NCBI GenBank assembly: GCA_016844545.1
Contig: JAENJC010000071.1
Location: forward strand, 1 to 6,545
Direction of reading: 5' to 3'
Length of the DNA: 6,545 nt
Source of the DNA: Deltaproteobacteria bacterium
Lineage (GTDB): Bacteria; Desulfobacterota; JAENJC01
This document shows positions 1-5,925 of the stretch, in pieces. The translations under genes and the position numbers were made by a program. Every line of letters starts with the position of its first letter. Within the stretch, counting starts at the first letter, position 1. The notes under the pieces are model-generated. The model did no database searches. It was not told where the DNA came from and saw only the letters and a program-made list of their open reading frames with translations.

Positions 1-1300
1 GGGGCAGAGGGCGGAGGCTGCCGTAGCCTTTGATAAATTAATTAAGGACTTTCCAGGTGGGGAGTTTGCTGCCAAGGGCATCTATCGTTGGGCCGACATG
101 GCTGAAGGGGATAGTGATACTGCAAGGGCAAGAAGCCTTTATCAGAATCTTTATATTGAGCTTCCTAACAGCACTCTTGCCGATGATTCCCTCTGGAAAG
201 AGGGGTGGCTAAGTTACCTTGAAAAAGATTACAAAGCGGCATATCTCATCTTCAATAAACTGCTGAACGAATACCCTTACTCTGAGTTTTCAGACACCGC
301 TACCTACTGGTCTGCAAGGACAGCGGAAAAGCTGGACATGGTTGATAAAGCTGCCGTTCATTATACCGATGTAATCAACAGGTTCCCCTTATCCTATTAC
401 GCTGCAATCTCAAGGGGAAGGATTCCTGTTGATGCCTCTGAAACACCTGTCAGAAAGCTTAAAGCTCTCTCTTACGAACCACACGATGAGCATATGATAC
501 CTGATAGATACGTTTCGCTTCACCTGAATAGAGGGAAGGCGCTAATGGGTCTTGGATTTAGAGAGGATGCCTCTGTAGAGCTATCTATGGCCGAGGCAAG
601 ATGTACAGATAAAGTAACCCTTCTGGAGATTGCAAGATTAATGACAAAGATCGGGGCCTACAATAAGGCTCAGAGACTCGTAGTAAATCGCTTCCAGGAG
701 TTTTTGATAGATGATGCAGGCCAGCCTGACAAAGAGATTTGGACCTTTGCCTTTCCAGCCGGTTTCAGTGAGGATGTGAGAATTAATGCCGATAAAAATT
801 CTCTGAATCCATTCCTCATTCATGCGATCATAAAGGAGGAAAGCTCCTACAGGACTGATGTCGTATCGAGGGCAGGCGCTGTTGGTCTTATGCAGCTGAT
901 GCCGTCAACCGGAAACAATATATCAAGAGAAACTGGATTCAAAGATTACAGCACCCCCTCCCTTTACAGATCGGAGGTTAATATATCACTTGGAAGCAGT
1001 TACCTTAAGAAGCTCGTGGAGGTTTCCAAGGGGAAAATTCCTCTGGCCATAGCATCCTACAATGCCGGACCAAATGCGGTATCAAGCTGGGTTTCCAGGT
1101 ACGGGACAGAGGAGATGGACGAGTTTATAGAAAAGATCCCATATCCTGAGACCAGAAACTATGTAAAAAAAGTGTTGAGGAGTTATGATGTCTATGAGAG
1201 GCTTTATGGCCAGAGCAGCAGCCCAGTTGATTCAAAAGAGCCGGTCTTAAAAGAGGATGTTGTTGCGTTAGAACTGTCAGGACTTCAACAGTATAAATAA
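1..1300 (+). CDS. Soluble lytic murein transglycosylase with TPR-like helical domain (5'-partial)
   Basis: This enzyme cleaves the MurNAc-GlcNAc bond of peptidoglycan to give 1,6-anhydro-muropeptides in the periplasm (established for the Slt family). The frame is open from base 2, so the gene begins outside the window; an ATG at base 98 is internal and falls inside a TPR-like helix. About 432 residues are visible. The first ~220 are helical repeats resembling TPR/Slt U-domain helices, for example YKAAYLIFNKLLNEYPYSEF. The C-terminal catalytic domain follows. It has IIKEESSYR, whose second Glu (codon 839-841) matches the catalytic Glu of the Slt ES motif, then AVGLMQLMPSTG, the LAIASYNAGP motif and the closing IPYPETRNYVKKVLRSYDVY. 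It ends 61 bases before the stop of a convergent minus-strand gene. The family assignment is very secure; whether it is Slt70 proper or a shorter TPR-Slt cannot be told without the N-terminus. Confidence 0.95.
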   Translation, partial: GQRAEAAVAFDKLIKDFPGGEFAAKGIYRWADMAEGDSDTARARSLYQNLYIELPNSTLADDSLWKEGWLSYLEKDYKAAYLIFNKLLNEYPYSEFSDTATYWSARTAEKLDMVDKAAVHYTDVINRFPLSYYAAISRGRIPVDASETPVRKLKALSYEPHDEHMIPDRYVSLHLNRGKALMGLGFREDASVELSMAEARCTDKVTLLEIARLMTKIGAYNKAQRLVVNRFQEFLIDDAGQPDKEIWTFAFPAGFSEDVRINADKNSLNPFLIHAIIKEESSYRTDVVSRAGAVGLMQLMPSTGNNISRETGFKDYSTPSLYRSEVNISLGSSYLKKLVEVSKGKIPLAIASYNAGPNAVSSWVSRYGTEEMDEFIEKIPYPETRNYVKKVLRSYDVYERLYGQSSSPVDSKEPVLKEDVVALELSGLQQYK

Positions 1301-1332
1301 AAAAAACGGCACGGTCTTTCGACAATGCCGTT
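1299..1332 (-). terminator. Rho-independent terminator of the minus-strand exported-protein gene
   Basis: Read on the minus strand, AACGGCA (1332-1326) pairs with TGCCGTT (1311-1305). Inside is a further GTC/GAC pairing around a GAAA tetraloop, separated from the outer stem by a 2x2 mismatch. The stem is followed by a run of T (complement of the A run 1299-1306, the last two bases of which join the stem). There is no T run on the plus-strand side, so the terminator is directional and serves the gene at 1362-1796. Its T tract overlaps the last bases of the convergent transglycosylase stop codon. Confidence 0.8.
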
Positions 1333-1361
1333 AAATATGAGATTCAGACAGAGAGTCAATA

Positions 1362-1796
1362 CTACTTCTTTGGCTCTTCCTTCTTCTCCCTCTTCTTTTC
1401 CTTCTTTGCGGCTGCCTTTACGTCGATAGACTTGGCAGTGTTCTTGCCGTCCTGCTCGAAATACTTTGCTGTAACCTTTATACCTGCCATAACATCTGCG
1501 AGGGTCTTGGTCTCCTTACCTGCAGTGATCTTGGTGTCAGCGGTAACCTCGACTGTAACATCACCCTTCTTATGCTTTACGGTGACTGTGTTTGTCTTTA
1601 CATCAACTGCTGTTACCTCCCCGGTGACCTGCTTAACCTTCTCAGAGGGCTTCTTGGCCTTCTTTGCAGGCTCTGCTGTCTTTGCTTCCTCAGCAGCCGT
1701 AGTCGCTTCTACTGCCTTCTTCTCTTCAGCGAATGTTGCGCCGCTGAAGGCAACTACCAACATCATGGCTACCATCAATGCAAATATCTTCTTCAT
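1362..1796 (-). CDS. Small exported Lys/Ala-rich protein with DUF5666-like domain
   Basis: This is a 144-residue protein of unknown function. Residues 1-23 form a clear Sec signal peptide (MKKIF, hydrophobic core, cleavage near ATFA-EE). Residues ~24-55 are a low-complexity Ala/Glu/Lys linker. Residues ~56-127 form a beta-rich segment, VTGEVTAVDVKTNTVTVK through ADTKITAGKETKTLADV to GIKVTAKY, which resembles the DUF5666/OB-like exported domain. The tail 128-144 is almost entirely Lys/Glu, suggesting an ionic contact with an acidic polymer, envelope or nucleic acid (inference). The ATG at 1796 is supported by a strong Shine-Dalgarno, AAGGGGGTGA, about 6-7 bases upstream. It is transcribed alone, with its own terminator downstream and a sigma-54-like element upstream. 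The gene is intact; the domain label rests on pattern recognition. Confidence 0.85.
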   Translation of the reverse strand: MKKIFALMVAMMLVVAFSGATFAEEKKAVEATTAAEEAKTAEPAKKAKKPSEKVKQVTGEVTAVDVKTNTVTVKHKKGDVTVEVTADTKITAGKETKTLADVMAGIKVTAKYFEQDGKNTAKSIDVKAAAKKEKKREKKEEPKK

Positions 1797-1839
1797 CTAT
1801 TTTCACCCCCTTCCTTTTATAGGATATTAATGTATTGAT

Positions 1840-1856
1840 AGCATCAATTATGCCAA
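1840..1856 (-). promoter_or_regulatory. Sigma-54-like (-24/-12) promoter for the exported-protein gene
   Basis: The minus strand reads TTGGCATAATTGATGCT, with GG and GC elements exactly 10 bases apart as required for sigma-54 (consensus TGGCAC-N5-TTGC). A start about 12 bases downstream would leave a leader of roughly 33 bases before the ATG at 1796. The -12 side overlaps a perfect inverted repeat, ATTGAT-AGC-ATCAAT (1834-1848), which could be an operator. A sigma-70 reading using TTGGCA as -35 and TACATT as -10 (16-base spacer) is a weaker alternative. No activator gene or enhancer site is visible. Confidence 0.4.
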
Positions 1857-2046
1857 TAGGCACATAAAACAAATAATGTCAGCTATTGTAGATAGTTAAC
1901 TTTTTATTTTTTTATCCTCTATGTAGTTTTAGTCTCACATATTGCCTCATATGAGATATAAGACTTCCCCATTTGAGGTAAGCGTTCCCTGCAGAACCTC
2001 CCATTCTTCTTGTCACCTTCATAGTTTTGGCAATTTCGTTGTCAGA

Positions 2047-2120
2047 TAGAAAATACCGGAAATGAAAAGTTATTAAACAGTAGATATGATAAGGCCCCTT
2101 TGCCAAATAGAGGCAAGGGG
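2047..2120. repeat. Hairpin intergenic repeat, copy A
   Basis: This ~74-bp segment recurs at 5926-6001 in the same orientation. The right 43 bases (2078-2120) match the other copy with one mismatch, while the middle (about 2068-2077) is diverged and 2 bases shorter. The right end folds as CCCCTTTGCC (2095-2104) with GGCAAGGGG (2112-2120), one bulged T, loop AAATAGA. There is no T run on either side, so it is not a typical terminator. It lies in the gap upstream of the minus-strand exported-protein gene, not at a gene end. An apparent minus-strand ORF across it is antisense translation of the repeat. Confidence 0.85.
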
Positions 2121-2159
2121 TCCATTTACAAAATTAGCTTAAAATCCTTCATAGCTCAA

Positions 2160-2191
2160 AGGCAGGAGGTTCAAATCCTCTCCGTCCGCAC
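2160..2191 (+). pseudogene. 3'-end fragment of a tRNA gene (T arm and acceptor 3' strand)
   Basis: GGAGG (2165-2169), loop TTCAAAT (2170-2176) and CCTCT (2177-2181) make a canonical T arm with the TTCRANY loop and a G-C closing pair. An acceptor-like strand, CCGTCCGC, and A2190 follow. The matching 5' acceptor strand (GCGGACG-like) is absent from the upstream ~150 bases, and there is no anticodon arm, so the 5' part is missing. CCA is not encoded directly after it. A strong terminator follows 13 bases later, as expected behind a real tRNA gene. Best read as a tRNA 3' remnant, such as an integration-site scar. The isotype cannot be determined and a chance T-arm match is possible. Confidence 0.5.
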
Positions 2192-2203
2192 AACCAAACA
2201 ATG

Positions 2204-2237
2204 AAAGGGCCCTGTGGAAACACAAGGCCTTTTTTTT
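2204..2237 (+). terminator. Strong Rho-independent terminator behind the tRNA fragment
   Basis: Stem arms are 2204-2216 and 2221-2233 around a GAAA loop: TGTG pairs with CACA, then one C-A mismatch, then GGCC/GGCC, a G-T pair and three A-T pairs. It runs into eight T (2230-2237). It would stop plus-strand transcription from anything to its left, so the genes to its right need their own promoter. Confidence 0.85.
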
Positions 2238-2274
2238 GCCTAAAAAATAATATGGGGTTGTCTCTATCTTTCCA

Positions 2275-2420
2275 ATACATACATCCCTATCGGAACCGCT
2301 ATTCACGACTCAACAAACCTTCGCCGTCAATACACCATAAACCGACAATCCGCAAAAACGAGACTGCAAACACCAGCAGACGCTCTATTTGCATTAAGAC
2401 TTTAACCTGTTATACTCTCG
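2275..2420 (+). repeat. Degenerate promoter-bearing module, copy 1
   Basis: This segment is related to 4012-4174. Shared blocks occur in the same order: CCCTATCGGAACCGCTATTC (the other copy differs at two positions), TTCGCCGTCAATA, ATCCGCAAAAACGAGACTGC with CAAACA, TTTGCATTAA and TATACTCTC. Intervening sequence has diverged. It ends in a promoter and is followed 31 bases after the -10 box by the start codon of the HEPN stub. There is no coding potential across it; the open frame at 2201-2431 has no protein-like character. Confidence 0.65.
2389..2416 (+). promoter_or_regulatory. Sigma-70-like promoter upstream of HEPN stub and beta-helix cytochrome gene
   Basis: A -35 box TTGCAT (2389-2394) is separated by 16 bases from a -10 box TATACT (2411-2416). 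Both boxes are conserved in the second module (TTGCAA-N17-TATACA at 4142-4170) while neighbouring bases have changed, which supports function. Transcription would start near 2423, just after the strong terminator region, and read through the HEPN stub into the gene at 2584. Confidence 0.55.
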
Positions 2421-2447
2421 GTAGAAGGTAAATCAGGGAGAGTAACG

Positions 2448-2561
2448 TTGAGAAAGAAGGCTTCAGAATGGTTCAAGCAGGCTAATTATGACATGGACAC
2501 AGCAGAATATATGCTGAAAAGAGGTACAGATGCCCCTCTTTTTTCTTCTCTCGGCACTTAA
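2448..2561 (+). pseudogene. Truncated HEPN-domain gene (N-terminal stub)
   Basis: A TTG start at 2448, preceded by GGGAG (2436-2440) at a 7-base spacing, opens a 37-codon frame beginning MRKKASEWFKQANYDMDTAE and continuing YMLKRG. This is the typical first helix of HEPN-domain proteins (WF-QA-D-DTAE-ML), which usually run to about 120-140 residues and often act as RNase toxins with MNT-type nucleotidyltransferase antitoxins. After about codon 26 the HEPN pattern stops, and the frame ends at 2559-2561. The remainder and any partner are absent. The stub keeps promoter, ribosome site and start codon, so it may still be translated as a leader peptide ending 22 bases before the next gene. Assignment rests on the short N-terminal motif. 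Confidence 0.6.
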
Positions 2562-2583
2562 TATCTTTCAGGAGGTTATAAAG

Positions 2584-3987
2584 ATGAAGATACGAAAGAA
2601 ATTTACTAGTCGTTTTTCATTCCCTAAGGCCTTCCTAATATTATTTGTTATGGCGGGGCTGGCTATAGGTTTTGTTAGCCTTCTTGAGGCAAGCGGCAGC
2701 AAGACCCTGAAAGTCCCGTCTGAATATAAAACCATTCAGGCTGCAATATATACTGCATCGAGCGGGGATACTATACAGGTGGCGGCGGGCAAATATACCG
2801 AAAATATTGTGTTAAGGGAAGGGGTAATCCTTCAGGGCGCTGGGGCGGATGTTACAACAATTGACGGCGGCGGCAAAGGGAATGTGGTTGAAGGCGCAAC
2901 TGGCGCTGTGTTAGAAGGTTTTACCGTAACCAATAGCGGGAAAATTGGGAAAACAGGCGATGTGATGGATGTGGGGATATCTGCAAAAAACGCCCCAATG
3001 ACCATAGCCAATTGCAGGATTATCGGCAATAATGCCGGCATCAGGACATATTTTTCTCCTTCCAACATTGTAAATAATATTGTTGCAGACAACAACAGGT
3101 ATGGACTTTATATCCTTTACAGCGATTCCTCGGTGAAGAATAATATTGTTTATAATAACGGCAGTTATGGGGTTTACAGTGCATATTCAAATCCAGAGCT
3201 CATAAACAACACGATATTTAAGAATTTTGACGGTATTTACAGCGAGGTTTCAAAGGTTTTGGCAAAGAATAATATCCTTATCAAAAACAAGGAGGCAGGC
3301 ATTCGATGGCAGGAACTTCCGGATTCACAGGACAGGGTAGAGCCTATCCTTTCCAGTAATCTTGTATGGGGAAATAAGACGGACTATGTGAATGTTTCTC
3401 CTGCTAAAGGGGATATATCTGAGGACCCGAATCTTGTGGATTTGAGCAGCGGGGATGTGCATCTTAAAAATAATTCTCCGGCTATAAATGCAGGCAGCGA
3501 GGATGCGGGTGATAATGACCCTGATGGCACAAGATGTGATATAGGCGTATACGGCGGTCCTTTGGCTCAGAAAAAGATCCCATCAGCGCCCAATGAGGCA
3601 TCTTATGCATCTCTTAAGATAAAGACCGAACAGCTTGCCGAGCCTGCTTACGGCAACCGGGAAACATGGGGCGGCGAACAAGGGAATGAGTCAGGCAAGG
3701 GAAATTACAACCGCTGGTGCGTTCCGTGTCACGGCGGGCTGGGCAAGGGAGACGGCCTTCTTGCCGAGACCCTCGGCGATGACGTAAAACCAACTGATTT
3801 GTCCAATACCGAACTATTGTCCCTACGTACTGACGATATTCTCTTTGTTGTGATAAAATCCGGCGGCCGTAACGCGGGTCTTTCTGATGCGATGATGTCA
3901 TTTGGTGAAAACCTGTCTGACGAAGAAATAAAAAATATAATTGCATATATCCGCAGCGATATTTGCAAGTGTCAGTATAATCCTTAG
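2584..3987 (+). CDS. Exported right-handed beta-helix protein fused to C-terminal cytochrome c domain
   Basis: A 467-residue secreted or surface protein. Residues 1-36 are a signal peptide or N-terminal anchor with a basic start and hydrophobic core (FPKAFLILFVMAGLAIGFV). Residues ~40-330 form a parallel beta-helix: the entry motif YKTIQAAI...SGDTIQVAAGKYTENI is typical of DUF1565/NosD/pectate-lyase-like folds. Repeated turns with Asn ladders follow (NNIVADNNRYG, NNIVYNNGSYG, NNTIFKNFDG), and the cap DPDGTRCDIGVYGGP is at 312-326. Residues ~366-467 are a class I cytochrome c with heme site CVPCH (Cys379, Cys382, His383) and a likely distal ligand Met437 or Met438 in MMSFGENLSDEEIKNIIAYI. It ends in an odd CKC near the C-terminus. 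ATG 2584 is chosen because GGAGG lies 8 bases upstream; an in-frame ATG at 2530 would add 18 residues, lies inside the HEPN stub and lacks a ribosome site. Likely binds a polymer or surface and passes electrons; substrate unknown. Confidence 0.9.
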   Translation: MKIRKKFTSRFSFPKAFLILFVMAGLAIGFVSLLEASGSKTLKVPSEYKTIQAAIYTASSGDTIQVAAGKYTENIVLREGVILQGAGADVTTIDGGGKGNVVEGATGAVLEGFTVTNSGKIGKTGDVMDVGISAKNAPMTIANCRIIGNNAGIRTYFSPSNIVNNIVADNNRYGLYILYSDSSVKNNIVYNNGSYGVYSAYSNPELINNTIFKNFDGIYSEVSKVLAKNNILIKNKEAGIRWQELPDSQDRVEPILSSNLVWGNKTDYVNVSPAKGDISEDPNLVDLSSGDVHLKNNSPAINAGSEDAGDNDPDGTRCDIGVYGGPLAQKKIPSAPNEASYASLKIKTEQLAEPAYGNRETWGGEQGNESGKGNYNRWCVPCHGGLGKGDGLLAETLGDDVKPTDLSNTELLSLRTDDILFVVIKSGGRNAGLSDAMMSFGENLSDEEIKNIIAYIRSDICKCQYNP

Positions 3988-4011
3988 AGAGGTAAGCTGA
4001 AAAAAGTAGAC

Positions 4012-4174
4012 ACCAAGCATTAATCCCTATTGGAAACGCTATTCATATCTATAGAAATCATTCGTCATCAATAGCTCTCAAAAGCTCTCAAATTAGATAT
4101 CCGCAAAGACAGCACTGCAAACAGCACAGTCGGTAATGCCTTTGCAATAAAAAGGTTATTTTGCTATACACTCT
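4012..4174 (+). repeat. Degenerate promoter-bearing module, copy 2
   Basis: This is the counterpart of 2275-2420, with the same blocks in the same order. It is longer partly because of a perfect tandem 10-base repeat, AGCTCTCAAA twice (4073-4092), that copy 1 lacks. It occupies most of the 334-base gap between the two cytochrome genes. No terminator is visible after the upstream gene, so read-through from 3987 is possible. Confidence 0.65.
4142..4170 (+). promoter_or_regulatory. Sigma-70-like promoter upstream of the diheme oxidoreductase gene
   Basis: TTGCAA (4142-4147), 17-base spacer, TATACA (4165-4170). Equivalent boxes sit at the same place in copy 1 of the module. The distance from the -10 box to the first downstream start codon is 30 bases here and 31 in copy 1. 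Transcription would begin near 4177 and give a ~145-base leader before the gene at 4322. Confidence 0.5.
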
Positions 4175-4200
4175 TTCATCTCGATCGGAGGTTCAAGGGT

Positions 4201-4236
4201 ATGAGAGAGGCCGCTAATCTTCTTTTTAATTCTTAG
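4201..4236 (+). CDS. Possible 11-codon leader peptide ahead of the diheme oxidoreductase gene
   Basis: ATG 4201 follows GGAGG (4187-4191) at a 9-base spacing and encodes MREAANLLFNS before TAG at 4234-4236. The same frame stays open beyond the TAG (RIPFAVVKLIEEILDGGLLI and onward) and closes at 4330-4332, overlapping the start of the next gene by 11 bases. This could be a leader peptide, or a small gene broken by one amber codon. It is not recognised. It parallels the HEPN stub in front of the other cytochrome gene. Support is limited to the ribosome site and position. Confidence 0.3.
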   Translation: MREAANLLFNS

Positions 4237-4321
4237 TTGCGAATACCTTTTGCAGTGGTAAAATTAATCGAAGAGATCTTGGATGGCGGCCTGCTGATTC
4301 TTCAAAAGAAAGGAGGGACTT

Positions 4322-5902
4322 ATGAAAAATAAGATTCTAATCTATACAATAGTCGCATTGGCAGTATTTTTGGTATTACCGATAACTCCGACTATCGGAG
4401 GATTAATTGATAAGACAAAAGCGCCCAACGCTACAAATGAGGGGATCAACAAGTCACTGAAGGATGAAATCGGTGCCGGACGCGGGAGTATAACGACCCC
4501 AAAATCTTCATTGTTCATCATAAACCGCGACCCTTTTCGCGCAATAAGACGGGGACGTCAGCTCTTTCAGCGCAAATTTACGAGAGAAGAAGGGCAGGGA
4601 CCGGGTGTAGGCGACGGCAAGGGCGATGTTCACACCGACATAGAGATCGGGGCCGGTTTGGCCGACAGCTGTTCCGGGTGTCATAGTCGTCCGCGCGGCT
4701 CAGCTGGCTTCGGTGGCGATGTTGTGACAAGACCGGACAGCCGGGATGCACCACACCTGTTCGGGCTTGGCTTAAAGGAGATGCTGGCGGATGAGATAAC
4801 CGCCGATCTCCGCTCTATCCGGGATAAGGCGATTTCCAATGCCAAATCAGGCAGCCATCCGGTCACACTACAGCTGACCAGCAAGGGAATCGATTACGGA
4901 ACGATCACCGCCAATCTGAATGGCTCCTTAGACAGCTCTCATGTCGAGGGGGCTGATACCGATCTCCGCATCCGTCCCTTCTTTGCCCATGGAGGAACGG
5001 TATCTTTGCATGAATTTATCATTGGCGCCCTGCATGGGGAGATGGGGATTCATACATACGATCCTGACCTTGATAAGGCCAGTTCCGGGGGTAAAGTAAC
5101 GACTCCTTCAGGCATGGTCCTTGACGGTTCAACAGACAAAATCGAGGTTCCATCCGCCAAGATGGGACATCCTCAGAAAGAAGGGGCAGCCAATGAAATG
5201 GATTACAGTGTGGTGGACTACCTTGAATTCTACCTCTTAAACTATTTTAAACCCGCAACATATAAACAGACCGAGACGACCTTAAGGGGCCGACAGGTCT
5301 TTAAACAGATACTGTGTTCTACATGCCATATCCCCAACCTTCGCATTGATAAGGATCGACGGGTAGCGGATGTCGAGACGGTTTACGACCCGGGAAACGG
5401 GATATTCAACGGTCTGTTTGCAACGGCAATACCATTGTTTGATACAAAAGATGATGGTAAGGGGATGCCACCCCTAAAGACCCCGAAACTCAAGCCTTTT
5501 CTTGTAGAGAACATCTTTACAGACTTCAAACACCATGACCTGGGTCCGAACTTTCACGAGCGTAATTACGACGGGACAATCCGTAAGTTATTTCTGACAA
5601 CCGCGTTGTGGGGAGTTGGAAGCACCGCACCATACGGGCATGATGGGCGCAGCATTAATCTCACTGAGGTGATTTTACGTCACGGCGGGGAGGCTCAGGC
5701 ATCTAGGGATGCCTTTGCTATACTCGACAGAGACGACCAGACAGCCCTGTTTGATTTTCTCAATTCACTTGTACTCTTCCCGCCGGACGACACGGCGTCG
5801 AACCTGGACCCGGGGAACAGGAGTGCGCCTGGCTTCCCTCAATTTGGGCATGGAAGGGTTAATCTCTCTGTGCTGTTCAATGACCCTACAGACCTTGAGT
5901 AA
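4322..5902 (+). CDS. Diheme c-type oxidoreductase, DHOR/COG3488 (DUF1111) family
   Basis: A 526-residue periplasmic diheme protein distantly related to bacterial cytochrome c peroxidase and MauG. COG3488 is often labelled thiol oxidoreductase, but its real substrate is generally unproven. Residues 1-26 are a signal peptide. Heme site 1 is CSGCH (Cys117, Cys120, His121), followed by the family-typical RPDSRDAPHLFGLGLKEML. Heme site 2 is CSTCH (Cys332, Cys335, His336) after LRGRQVF. The C-terminal region has the family signature: FKHHDLGPNFHERNYDG (His404/405), TTALWGVGSTAPYGHDGRSI (His440), then EVILRHGGEA (His454) and LDRDDQTALFDFLNSLVLFP. Some of these His or nearby Met residues are candidates for distal ligands or the active site. 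ATG 4322 has an excellent GGAGG (4312-4316) 5 bases upstream. It shares an upstream module with the beta-helix cytochrome, a possible electron partner. Length is within the usual family range; no defects seen. Confidence 0.92.
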   Translation: MKNKILIYTIVALAVFLVLPITPTIGGLIDKTKAPNATNEGINKSLKDEIGAGRGSITTPKSSLFIINRDPFRAIRRGRQLFQRKFTREEGQGPGVGDGKGDVHTDIEIGAGLADSCSGCHSRPRGSAGFGGDVVTRPDSRDAPHLFGLGLKEMLADEITADLRSIRDKAISNAKSGSHPVTLQLTSKGIDYGTITANLNGSLDSSHVEGADTDLRIRPFFAHGGTVSLHEFIIGALHGEMGIHTYDPDLDKASSGGKVTTPSGMVLDGSTDKIEVPSAKMGHPQKEGAANEMDYSVVDYLEFYLLNYFKPATYKQTETTLRGRQVFKQILCSTCHIPNLRIDKDRRVADVETVYDPGNGIFNGLFATAIPLFDTKDDGKGMPPLKTPKLKPFLVENIFTDFKHHDLGPNFHERNYDGTIRKLFLTTALWGVGSTAPYGHDGRSINLTEVILRHGGEAQASRDAFAILDRDDQTALFDFLNSLVLFPPDDTASNLDPGNRSAPGFPQFGHGRVNLSVLFNDPTDLE

Positions 5903-5925
5903 TTATCTGAAATAGGCTTAAAGGG

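Noticed and set aside
1432..1830. 132-codon plus-strand open frame opposite the exported Lys-rich protein
   Set aside because: It is the antisense shadow of a Lys/Ala-rich gene (giving Phe/Ser/Val-rich product); the minus-strand gene has signal peptide, ribosome site and terminator.
1946..1955. Perfect palindrome CTCATATGAG
   Set aside because: Ten-base palindromes occur by chance in AT-rich gaps; no second copy or nearby promoter supports an operator.
1912..2106. 64-codon minus-strand open frame
   Set aside because: Its N-terminal third is antisense translation of hairpin repeat copy A, it has no convincing ribosome site, and the rest is not recognisable.
2201..2431. 76-codon plus-strand open frame
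   Set aside because: It starts inside the terminator stem and runs through the promoter module; no protein-like pattern or ribosome site.
2530..2583. Upstream ATG extension of the beta-helix cytochrome protein
   Set aside because: It lacks a Shine-Dalgarno, lies in the HEPN stub, and spoils the signal peptide that begins properly at 2584 after GGAGG.
2275..4174. CRISPR-like or insertion-sequence interpretation of the repeated modules
   Set aside because: Only two diverged copies of ~150 bases, no regular spacers, no terminal inverted repeats and no transposase.
4234..4236. Recoded TAG (pyrrolysine or read-through)
   Set aside because: No supporting machinery or structure in the window; a decayed or leader ORF is simpler.
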